Origin: Oligoflexia bacterium
Lineage (GTDB): Bacteria; Bdellovibrionota; UBA1018
Length of the DNA stretch: 10,795 nt
Assembly: GCA_025352185.1 (NCBI GenBank)
Contig: JANXTV010000285.1
Span: 1 to 10,795, forward strand
Direction: 5' to 3'
The position numbers were made by a program, and so were the translations under genes. Every line of letters begins with the position of its first letter. Within the stretch, counting starts at the first letter, position 1. The notes under the pieces were generated by a model. That model ran no database searches, had not been told where the DNA came from, and saw only the letters and a program-made list of their open reading frames with translations. Below, one piece after another: positions 1-6,368 of the stretch.

Positions 1-1233
1 GACGACGGGAAGAGTACCCTGATCGGTCGCCTTTTTCACGATACCGACTCGATCCTCGAGGATCAAAGAACCGAGATCCAAAGCTCGACTCGGAGCCGCG
101 GCGAAACGGGCCTGAACCTTTCGTTATTCACCGACGGACTCCGTGCCGAACGAGAGCAAGGGATCACGATCGATATCGCTTACCGGTTTTTCTCGACCGA
201 GAAGCGGAAGTATATCGTCGTCGACTGTCCGGGGCATTTCGAATTCACGCGGAATATGATTACCGGGTGTTCGAATGTCGACGCGGTAGTCGTACTCATC
301 GATGCGAGAAACGGAATGACCGAGCAGACGAGACGCCACCTAGCGATCGCGGCGATCCTCGGAATCAAACACTTCATCGTATGTATTAATAAAATGGACC
401 TCGTCGGGTATGATGCGGGCAGATTTGAGTCGATCTCGGAAGCGGTTCGGATCGCGGCGAGAAAAGTAGGTATTTCCCAACCGGCAATTCTTCCGATCGT
501 AGCTCTCGGAGGGGAAAACGTCGTTCTCCCTTCAATGGCGCTTTCATGGTCGACGGGCCCGACGCTGCTCGATACCCTGGAGGGCCTTCACCTCCGGGAG
601 CGCGACCCGAGCCTGCCATTTCGATTTCCTATCCAGGGACTGATTCGCACGAACACCCCCGAATATCCGGAATTTCTCGGGTACGCGGGGCGGATCGCGA
701 GCGGCGCCGTTCGGGTGGGAGATCGCTTGAAATGCGGGCTTTCCGGAAAAACCGCAACCGTGACGGGAATTTTTCACTATGATCATCCGGGACTTCAGGA
801 AGCCACCGCCCCGCTCTCGGTTACCCTGACGCTCGACAGAGAAATCGAACTCTCCCGCGGCGATTTACTCCTGGCCGCATCTGAAGACCTGAACCCTGTT
901 TCAGAATTTCGCCTCCAGATCTGTTGGCTTTCCCCGGAACCTCTCGATCCTTCACTCCCGTATCTAATAAAAGTCGGTCATCGGTACGTCCCGTTTCATT
1001 TCTCCAAATTCGAGGATCGGTTAAATATTGAAACGCTCGCGAAGGAAAGTATCCAAATCGGAGAACGGAACTCCGTAGGACTGAATACACTGGCGATCGT
1101 CCGAGTGAGGACGAATGTATCCATTATGGTTGACCCTTACTTCGATCATCCATCGACGGGTTCACTCGTGATGATTAACCCCCGGACGAACCAAACGGTC
1201 GGAGCGGGAATGGTCCTCGGAGAAACCGTATGA
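1..1233 (+). CDS. cysN: Sulfate adenylyltransferase subunit 1 (CysN), 5' truncated by the window edge
   Basis: This is the GTPase subunit of bacterial ATP sulfurylase, which with CysD activates sulfate to APS at the cost of GTP hydrolysis in the cytoplasm. Reading frame 1 is open from the first base. It begins inside the P-loop (DDGKSTLIGRLFHDTDS at visible residues 1-17), so the G of the GxxxxGK motif and the N-terminus (roughly 20-30 residues in this family) are off the edge. The switch motif DCPGHFEFTRNM starts at visible residue 75 and NKMD at 130-133, followed by EF-Tu-like beta-barrel domains up to GMVLGETV. DCPGH replaces the more usual DTPGH of CysN, as in EF-Tu. The stop overlaps the cysC start (ATGA, 1230-1233), which indicates translational coupling. 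cysD is presumably just upstream. It is not a NodQ-type CysN-CysC fusion, because a stop codon separates the two. The family is clear; whether the role is assimilatory or dedicated to sulfation is open. Confidence 0.95.
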   Translation, partial: DDGKSTLIGRLFHDTDSILEDQRTEIQSSTRSRGETGLNLSLFTDGLRAEREQGITIDIAYRFFSTEKRKYIVVDCPGHFEFTRNMITGCSNVDAVVVLIDARNGMTEQTRRHLAIAAILGIKHFIVCINKMDLVGYDAGRFESISEAVRIAARKVGISQPAILPIVALGGENVVLPSMALSWSTGPTLLDTLEGLHLRERDPSLPFRFPIQGLIRTNTPEYPEFLGYAGRIASGAVRVGDRLKCGLSGKTATVTGIFHYDHPGLQEATAPLSVTLTLDREIELSRGDLLLAASEDLNPVSEFRLQICWLSPEPLDPSLPYLIKVGHRYVPFHFSKFEDRLNIETLAKESIQIGERNSVGLNTLAIVRVRTNVSIMVDPYFDHPSTGSLVMINPRTNQTVGAGMVLGETV

Positions 1234-1778
1234 GCGCACGAAACGAGTACGAAATCCTTCTGAAGCAAACCGGCCGGGTGATCTGGCTCTACGGACTCAG
1301 CGGGAGCGGAAAATCGACCCTCACCGAGGCCCTTCGCCAGGAACTCCTTCGCCGCGGAACCTACGCCGTTATTCTGGACGGGGACGCGATTCGGGGAACG
1401 TTAAACTCCGATCTCGGATTCAGCCCCGAGGACCGCCATGAGAATTTACGGCGAACGGCCGAACTCGCTCGATTCCTTGCCCAGCGGGGCATTATTGTAC
1501 TGACGAGCTTCATTACGCCGTTTCGAAGTTCGCGGGAAATGATCCACCAGATCCTGCACGACGTCTCGCACACGATCGGGTTTTTGAATGCGAATCTAAA
1601 AACGTGCAAGCAGCGAGATCCTAAGGGAATCTACCGGGCGCACGCCGAAGGTCGGCTAAAATCATTAACCGGAGTTGATGCGTCATTTGAGATCGGACCC
1701 CACGATTTTGAAGTGAATACCGATACCCAAACGGCCGCCGAGAGTTTAAAAGACCTCATCCAGACCCTGAAATTTTAA
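1230..1778 (+). CDS. cysC: Adenylylsulfate (APS) kinase CysC
   Basis: APS kinase phosphorylates the 3'-OH of APS with ATP to give PAPS, the donor for sulfotransferases and for PAPS reductase. The 182-residue protein has the full family layout: a P-loop GLSGSGKST (22-30), DGD at 50-52, the DLGFSPEDRHENLRR segment (61-75) that contacts APS, the FITP strand end (94-97), and a C-terminal lid of the KGIYRAHAEGRLKSLTGVD type (132-150). The usual ISP of the FISP motif reads ITP here, a conservative Ser-to-Thr change. The length is normal for stand-alone CysC. The start ATG overlaps the cysN stop by ATGA and has a GGAGAA ribosome site at about 1218-1223 inside cysN. The next gene, a DES1-like desaturase, begins 34 bp downstream with no terminator between, so the three genes are probably one transcript. 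Confidence 0.95.
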   Translation: MSARNEYEILLKQTGRVIWLYGLSGSGKSTLTEALRQELLRRGTYAVILDGDAIRGTLNSDLGFSPEDRHENLRRTAELARFLAQRGIIVLTSFITPFRSSREMIHQILHDVSHTIGFLNANLKTCKQRDPKGIYRAHAEGRLKSLTGVDASFEIGPHDFEVNTDTQTAAESLKDLIQTLKF

Positions 1779-1812
1779 ACTCCGATCCCACTCGAACCAA
1801 GAGAGCTGCCCT

Positions 1813-2745
1813 ATGGATTTTATACGCGTTGATACCCCCGACCTTCATATCGAACGTCGGAAAGAGATGATGAAAAAGTATCCCGCTGAAATGCGTGCGA
1901 TCATGGGTAATTCTCCCGGGACGGCACTCTGGATTCTCCTCGTCGTCGCAACTCAGTTCGCCGCCGCGTACCTCCTCCGCGACCAAAACTGGGCGATCAT
2001 TATCCTGGCCGCCTGGGTCTTCGGCGCTTGGCTGAATCACGCACTCTACGTGTTCATTCACGATTCAGCCCATAATCTCGTCTTTAAAAGTGAACTCGCA
2101 AATCGGATCATCGGAATGGTTTGTGATTTCCCTCTCGTCGCTCCCGGCGCAATGGCTTTTCGGAAGTATCACCTGATTCACCATACCCGCATGGGCCAAG
2201 CCGCGTATGACGCCGACCTGGTATCGGACCGGGAAGCACGCCTCGTAGGAAATAGTTCATTCCGAAAATTCATCTGGGTATTCCTGCTCGGGATTTCCCA
2301 GGCGATGCGCCCGATGCGAATCACGATCCAACAATTCTGGGATAAATGGATCATCACGAACTTAGTCGTCCAGGTTGCCGTTATGGCGGCGACGATCTAC
2401 TTCCTCGGCTTCCCAGCAATTCTCTATATGCTTTCGTCGACGATTTTCGGCCTCGGGCTCCACCCGCTCGGCGCCCGGTGGATCGCGGAACATTTCGTGA
2501 CGAACGAAGGTCAGGAAACCTATTCTTACTACGGTCCGATGAATCCGATCATGTTTAACGTCGGTTACCACATGGAACACCACGACTTTATGACGGTGCC
2601 CTGGAATCGTCTGCCCCAGATTAAAAAAGTGGCTCCCGAGTTTTATCGGGACCTAAAAAGTTACGCGTCCTATCCGAAACTACTCGTTCAGTTTCTTACG
2701 GATAAGAACCTAACCCTCTATAGCCGGATCACCCGCCCGGGGTGA
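1813..2745 (+). CDS. DES1-like sphingolipid Delta4-desaturase family membrane protein
   Basis: This is a membrane di-iron fatty acid desaturase most like eukaryotic dihydroceramide Delta4-desaturase (DEGS/DES1), which introduces the 4,5-trans double bond of sphingosine. The N-terminus has the short Lipid_DES-type segment typical of that subfamily (HIERRKEMMKKYP, residues 12-24). The three histidine boxes are HDSAH (83-87), HLIHH (120-124) and HMEHHDF (253-259). The run ETYSYYGPMNP...FNVGYH before the third box and GLGLHPLGARWIAEH (213-227) closely follow the DES1 sequence as I remember it. Hydrophobic segments at about 38-55, 60-80, 152-165 and 180-212 fit a polytopic inner-membrane enzyme. 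The 310-residue length is near that of the family. An AAGAGAG ribosome site sits at about 1799-1805, and the intrinsic terminator begins at the stop codon. Family membership is strong. The actual substrate (sphingoid base, ceramide or another acyl lipid) is inferred. Confidence 0.88.
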   Translation: MDFIRVDTPDLHIERRKEMMKKYPAEMRAIMGNSPGTALWILLVVATQFAAAYLLRDQNWAIIILAAWVFGAWLNHALYVFIHDSAHNLVFKSELANRIIGMVCDFPLVAPGAMAFRKYHLIHHTRMGQAAYDADLVSDREARLVGNSSFRKFIWVFLLGISQAMRPMRITIQQFWDKWIITNLVVQVAVMAATIYFLGFPAILYMLSSTIFGLGLHPLGARWIAEHFVTNEGQETYSYYGPMNPIMFNVGYHMEHHDFMTVPWNRLPQIKKVAPEFYRDLKSYASYPKLLVQFLTDKNLTLYSRITRPG

Positions 2746-2775
2746 CAAGTGGCTAAACTTTAGTCACCCCTTTTT
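2739..2775 (+). terminator. Intrinsic terminator after the desaturase gene
   Basis: GGGGTGAC (2739-2746) is perfectly complementary to GTCACCCC (2763-2770). An inner AAGT/ACTT pairing (2747-2750 with 2757-2760) extends the stem around a six-base loop, with two unpaired bases on the 3' side. Five T residues (2771-2775) follow at once. The desaturase stop codon (2743-2745) lies inside the left arm. It should end the cysN-cysC-desaturase transcript and separate it from the carboxyltransferase gene. Confidence 0.88.
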
Positions 2776-2878
2776 AAAGACAGACGCTGATCTCCCCTCT
2801 AATAGAATAGAAGCCTGAATACGCTGGGTTAGCCTGGCACAGTCGGTGCTCTATTTGTCCCTGTTGGAGAGGAAGATC
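2776..2878 (+). other. Leader region of the carboxyltransferase gene
   Basis: This roughly 100-bp non-coding stretch between the terminator and the ATG at 2879 must hold the promoter of the next gene if that gene is transcribed on its own. A -10-like TAGAAT occurs at 2803-2808, but no good -35 hexamer lies 16-18 bp upstream, so no promoter is called. GCAC (2837-2840) and GTGC (2846-2849) could form a small hairpin. No conserved riboswitch was recognised. Confidence 0.35.
2866..2873 (+). promoter_or_regulatory. Ribosome binding site that sets the 2879 start
   Basis: GGAGAGGA lies five bases before ATG 2879. The in-frame GTG at 2846 has no comparable purine-rich site upstream, and its extra 11 residues would have to cover this Shine-Dalgarno sequence. 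The ATG at 2879 is therefore preferred. Confidence 0.75.
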
Positions 2879-4417
2879 ATGAGTCGAAACGCGCCTTTCA
2901 CGGCCTCGTACGAATGGAAGAAAATCGCCCTGCGCGACTTTCGTTTCCTTTCTACTTTGACGTCGATTTACGGTGAAGACGCGCAAGTTGAACTCTACTG
3001 GGATTCCGCCGTCGAATTTAATCGTATCCAAGCCGACGGAGTCATCGCAGTCCGGGGCACTGTGAACGAACAGACCGTTTCCGTCATACTAAATGACTTC
3101 CGCGTGAATGGCGGCAGCTTCGGGCAAAAAAACATGAACCGAATGAACCAGTTCATTTCTGCGATTGATGCCCACGAAGGGTCCCTCATTTTTATTCTAA
3201 ACACCCTCGGCGCCCGATTTACCGAAGGGCGCAGCCTCTTCACCGAAGTATTCAGCATGATCCCGTCGCTGCAGCGTTACCGAAAGAACCACCTCTACGT
3301 CGCGGCGACCCTCGGTAAATGCCTCGGTATGGGCGCCCTTTTCCTAGGACAAGCCCACTACCGAATCGCGCTCGGCGCGGATTCCCTCATTAACCTAACC
3401 GGTCCCGAAGTGGTTTCACTTTTCTTCGGAAAGGAAAGTACTGACTTTAGAACTTTTGCCTCGGCAACTCACCAGCAGAAAACGAATTCCCTCATTCACG
3501 AAATTCTGCCGGATGCCGAATCCCTTTACCGACGGCTGCGCGAACTCGTAAGTTTCCCCGCCCACACGATGGACGACGCCGCCGAAAATCTCCTCATCCC
3601 CGATGAAAAAAATCCAAAGTACCTGAAGTCAGAGCGCGTCCTCGTAAAAATTCTGAAAGAAATCGGTTCTCACGCGTGTGAAATTTTCCCCCAGTTAAGC
3701 TCCGTCGCCCGAACATTCCTCGTCCGCCGCGAAGGTAAGACAATCGGCGTGATCATGAATCCACCGCTCCACCCGAATAATCTCCTTACCGTCCGCGCCG
3801 TAGACCGTAGCCAATTCGCGATGGATCTATTCGCTGCCCTTAAGATTCCGGTCATTTCGGTGATCGATTCCCCCGGCGGCGATCCGCGCGCTTCCGAGAG
3901 TGATGCTGACGCCATACTGAAGATGGTGAACCTAGTGCACACGATGATTGAATACCCTCACGGGAAAATGGGAATCGTCTCCGGTCGTTGCTTCGGTGGT
4001 TCGTGCATGTTCGCCTTCCCGAAAATTTTTGGTTCCCTCCGGACGGTCGCCCTTGAGGGCGCAAAGATCGGAATCATCAGCGAATCAATCGTCGAAAAAA
4101 TCCTCGAGAGTAATCCACGCATGCGGCAGGAGTGGCAGGAAAACCAAAAAGCCGACCTTCCTGACCTCAGCGATATGATCGCCGGCGAACACCTCGACGC
4201 CATCGTTGCGATTCCCGAACTCGGCCAGGAAATCTCGACTTTTCTTCGCATGATCGAAGCGAAAGAATCCGTGGCGCTCACCACCGGCGGACCGACGCTC
4301 TCCGAAAATCTTCGGAATCGGGTCCGGAAGGAACTCTCCCGTCGATTACCTCTCGCGGGCCTGGTCTTAGAGCCGCTGAAGAACCGCGCAGGCCGCAAGT
4401 CCCCCACCGCCAGCTGA
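2879..4417 (+). CDS. Acyl-CoA carboxylase carboxyltransferase (PccB/AccD-type) homologue, divergent
   Basis: This is a single-chain carboxyltransferase of the crotonase fold, the class that moves CO2 from carboxybiotin to an acyl-CoA to give malonyl- or methylmalonyl-CoA. It is 512 residues with both halves of a PccB-like protein. The N-terminal half has GVIAVRGTVN, FRVNGGSFGQKN and GARFTEG (111-117), and LTGPEVV (173-179), the counterpart of the MTGPEVV signature. The C-terminal half has KTIGVIMNPP (about 287-296), DSPGGDP (330-336) and GRCFGGS (369-375). There is no AccD-type four-cysteine zinc finger. The first oxyanion-hole segment, usually a GxCAGGA-type run, reads GKCLGMGA, so this member is clearly diverged. 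No biotin carboxylase or biotin carrier gene is in the window, so partners must come from elsewhere or the protein has another acyl substrate. The last 51 bases overlap the convergent KAS III gene. A role supplying an extender unit to the neighbouring ketosynthases is inference. Confidence 0.82.
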   Translation: MSRNAPFTASYEWKKIALRDFRFLSTLTSIYGEDAQVELYWDSAVEFNRIQADGVIAVRGTVNEQTVSVILNDFRVNGGSFGQKNMNRMNQFISAIDAHEGSLIFILNTLGARFTEGRSLFTEVFSMIPSLQRYRKNHLYVAATLGKCLGMGALFLGQAHYRIALGADSLINLTGPEVVSLFFGKESTDFRTFASATHQQKTNSLIHEILPDAESLYRRLRELVSFPAHTMDDAAENLLIPDEKNPKYLKSERVLVKILKEIGSHACEIFPQLSSVARTFLVRREGKTIGVIMNPPLHPNNLLTVRAVDRSQFAMDLFAALKIPVISVIDSPGGDPRASESDADAILKMVNLVHTMIEYPHGKMGIVSGRCFGGSCMFAFPKIFGSLRTVALEGAKIGIISESIVEKILESNPRMRQEWQENQKADLPDLSDMIAGEHLDAIVAIPELGQEISTFLRMIEAKESVALTTGGPTLSENLRNRVRKELSRRLPLAGLVLEPLKNRAGRKSPTAS

Positions 4418-5380
4418 AGCGAGGAGCACTCGGTCTCCCGACTTTAGTTCGGGTTTCCTCAGTAACGCCTCGAGCGCGATTCCGACACTCGCGCCTGAAG
4501 TATTCCCCGTGTAACTCACGGTCTCGATGACTTTTCCGGTCGCCTCCGGAATTCTTTTTTCCAGTTCCTTTAAGAGGAGTAAATTCGCCTGATGCGGAAC
4601 GATCCATGCGAGATCCTCCGCACGGATTCCGAGATCCTCGAGTAAGCGGCGCGGAAGTTCGGTCATCGCGTGGACCGCCTTCAAAAACACCGCTGCGCCG
4701 TCCCCCATCTTTAGATAGACATCGGCGGCGGGAGTCTCGGGGCGAAAGGGCGCACGCGATCCACCGGCGGGAATCGAGATGAGATCAAATAAACTCCCGT
4801 CGGCCGCAAGGTGTGTTCCGAGTAAGGCGAAATCGGCGTCGCCGGAATCGGTCGAGAGAATACCCGAAGCCGCTCCATCACCGAACAAGACTGCCGTATT
4901 AAAGTCCATTTTTGATATGAATTTAGACCGAATTTCGGAAGCAATCAGGAGGTGATCGACCCCCGTGCCCTGGACGAGCGCGCCGCCAACGTGCAGCCCC
5001 GTGACGAATCCCGCGCACGCCGCGCCGAGGTCGAACGCTCCGCAGTCCGATAAGCCGAGGCGATGCTGAAGTAGCGGGCTCGTCGGCGGTGAAATAAAAT
5101 CTCCGCTCACGGTACCGAGAACTAACTGACGTATTTGCTTACGGGAATTTTCTCCGAGCCGCTTAAAAGACGCCGTCGCCGTCGCGATGGCGAGGTCCGA
5201 ACACGATTCCTCCGGGGCCGCCCATCGCCGCGAACGAATTCCGGTACGACGCTCAATCCACGATTTCCTAATTTCTGCACCCATCCAGGCGACGAGCTCT
5301 TCGTTCTCGACTTCCCGCTTCGGAAGGTGACTCGCCAGGCCCTTTAAGTAAATCGGTTTCGCGGGTTTAAAAAAACTCAT
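4367..5380 (-). CDS. KAS III (FabH-like) 3-oxoacyl-ACP synthase
   Basis: This thiolase-fold condensing enzyme joins an acyl group held on its cysteine with a malonyl-ACP unit. The 337-residue protein has a complete FabH triad: Cys122 in DLGAACAGF, His263 in WIVPHQAN, and Asn293 in YTGNTSGASV. It also has the typical WIERRTGIRSRRWA early motif (41-54), FGDGAAS (166-172) and the glycine-rich end ASAGGGGLAA. Length is normal for FabH. It is the last gene of a four-gene operon. Its ATG overlaps the SDR stop (ATGA, 5377-5380) and lacks a good ribosome site, which is consistent with coupling. It is unlikely to be the housekeeping FabH, because the usual fab/plsX neighbours are absent and it sits with a private ACP and ligase. 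The acyl primer is unknown. The 3' end overlaps the convergent carboxyltransferase gene by 51 bp. Confidence 0.93.
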   Translation of the reverse strand: MSFFKPAKPIYLKGLASHLPKREVENEELVAWMGAEIRKSWIERRTGIRSRRWAAPEESCSDLAIATATASFKRLGENSRKQIRQLVLGTVSGDFISPPTSPLLQHRLGLSDCGAFDLGAACAGFVTGLHVGGALVQGTGVDHLLIASEIRSKFISKMDFNTAVLFGDGAASGILSTDSGDADFALLGTHLAADGSLFDLISIPAGGSRAPFRPETPAADVYLKMGDGAAVFLKAVHAMTELPRRLLEDLGIRAEDLAWIVPHQANLLLLKELEKRIPEATGKVIETVSYTGNTSGASVGIALEALLRKPELKSGDRVLLASAGGGGLAACAVLQRL

Positions 5381-6120
5381 GTCGAAAGGAGTCCCGCGCT
5401 TCGAATAGAGGGGAGTCCGCCGCCTACCGGCAGAATGGCGCCATTCAGGTAGGAATCCCGCTCGAGCGCGAGATCGACGGCTTTAGCAATATGCTCAGGC
5501 TTCCCGATCATGCGGGCGGGGACGATCTCTTTAATTTTTTCGTCGTACCCGGTGCGCTTCCATAGCTTTTCATTTCGCTTAGTGGCGATGACTCCCGGAC
5601 GAACGATGTTTGCAAAAACTCCGAATTCGCCGCCATCGACGGCGAGGTTTAAAAATAGACCTTCGAGGGCAGCTTTAGCCGTGCAGTAGGCGGGATAACG
5701 ACTCGTACCCGACGCGGCGGAGAGGCTCGAAACTAAAACGAGGCGCCCGAACTTTCGCTCAATCATGCCGGGAAGAAATTGGTGAATCAGCCAGGCGTTC
5801 CCCTCTACATTAAGACGGACGAATTTCTGGAAGTCCTCAAACACGAAGTCTTGAAAGGGTTTTAACGATCGTTGCTTCGTGAATGCCGAAAGAATAATCC
5901 CATCGAGGTTAACGAAATGTTTCTTCAGATTCGGTAGGCTCGCCGAAGGATCCGCCAAATCGAATAGGATCCCGGTCGCTTTTTTAGAAAAAAAATCGGT
6001 CGTCTCCTCGAACGATTCTTCATTCGAACTCGTGAAAAACACCTCATCTCCCCGGTCGATCCGACTTTGGATGATGGCTTTCGATATTTCAGAACTACCG
6101 CCGGTAACGAGTACTTTCAC
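5377..6120 (-). CDS. Short-chain dehydrogenase/reductase (FabG-like)
   Basis: This is an NAD(P)-dependent reductase of the classical SDR fold, most simply read as the 3-ketoacyl-ACP reductase of the adjacent ketosynthases. The 247-residue protein keeps the catalytic set Asn104 (LNVEG), Ser132 (VSSLSA), Tyr145 and Lys149 (YCTAK), and the PG motif RPGVIAT (174-180). It ends with LNGAILPVGGG (225-235), as in FabG. Two cofactor-side motifs are altered. The TGxxxGxG loop is TGGSSEIS (6-13), with Glu and Ser in place of two glycines, and the NNAG motif is LSAF at 77-80. The protein is probably still a Rossmann enzyme, but its cofactor preference or activity may differ. It overlaps the ACP stop upstream and the KAS III start downstream by ATGA. 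It could alternatively reduce a keto-sphingoid-type or free keto lipid; the sequence does not decide. Confidence 0.88.
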   Translation of the reverse strand: MKVLVTGGSSEISKAIIQSRIDRGDEVFFTSSNEESFEETTDFFSKKATGILFDLADPSASLPNLKKHFVNLDGIILSAFTKQRSLKPFQDFVFEDFQKFVRLNVEGNAWLIHQFLPGMIERKFGRLVLVSSLSAASGTSRYPAYCTAKAALEGLFLNLAVDGGEFGVFANIVRPGVIATKRNEKLWKRTGYDEKIKEIVPARMIGKPEHIAKAVDLALERDSYLNGAILPVGGGLPSIRSAGLLST

Positions 6121-6368
6121 GGAAACCCTGCTTTCACTAATTTTTCGACGATGCCAGATACAGCACCGAGCGACTTAAATTCGAGGAAATTAACCTGTTT
6201 CGGCGGGAAACGGAGCCCGAACTCCCGTTCGATCTCGACGACCCAAAGCGCGAGTCCCAGGCTATCGAAACCGAGATCTGCGAGGACTTCGTCTTCTCCC
6301 GGAAGATCCATATCCCATCCCGACCGGACGAGACACTCCTGCACTCTCTTTTTCACTTCGGTGCTCAT
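6117..6368 (-). CDS. Acyl carrier protein
   Basis: This small 83-residue carrier protein has its phosphopantetheine attachment site at Ser36 in DLGFDSLGLA, followed by the helix II/III pattern EIEREFGLRFP. It would hold the acyl or beta-keto chain as a thioester for the flanking ligase, SDR and ketosynthases. A second, pathway-dedicated ACP is likely, since the usual fabD-fabG-acpP-fabF setting is absent and the gene is sandwiched between ligase and SDR. Both junctions are 4-bp ATGA overlaps (6365-6368 and 6117-6120), and no strong ribosome site precedes the start. This implies coupled translation and a fixed ratio to the ligase. Confidence 0.94.
   Translation of the reverse strand: MSTEVKKRVQECLVRSGWDMDLPGEDEVLADLGFDSLGLALWVVEIEREFGLRFPPKQVNFLEFKSLGAVSGIVEKLVKAGFP

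Noticed and set aside
256..258. ATG at 256 as the start of cysN
   Set aside because: The P-loop and DCPGH motifs lie upstream in the same open frame from base 1; this Met is internal.
1..1778. NodQ-like CysN-CysC fusion
   Set aside because: A TGA at 1231-1233 separates the two frames, and CysC has its own ATG and ribosome site.
2776..2860. Riboswitch or small RNA in the leader before the carboxyltransferase
   Set aside because: Only a four-base-pair hairpin and a lone -10-like hexamer are visible; nothing matches a known class.
2846..2878. GTG start at 2846 adding 11 residues to the carboxyltransferase
   Set aside because: The extension contains the GGAGAGGA ribosome site for ATG 2879 and has no site of its own.
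3958..4407. 149-codon antisense open frame inside the carboxyltransferase
   Set aside because: It is rich in Arg and Ser with no recognisable motif, and the opposite strand encodes a clear enzyme in this region.
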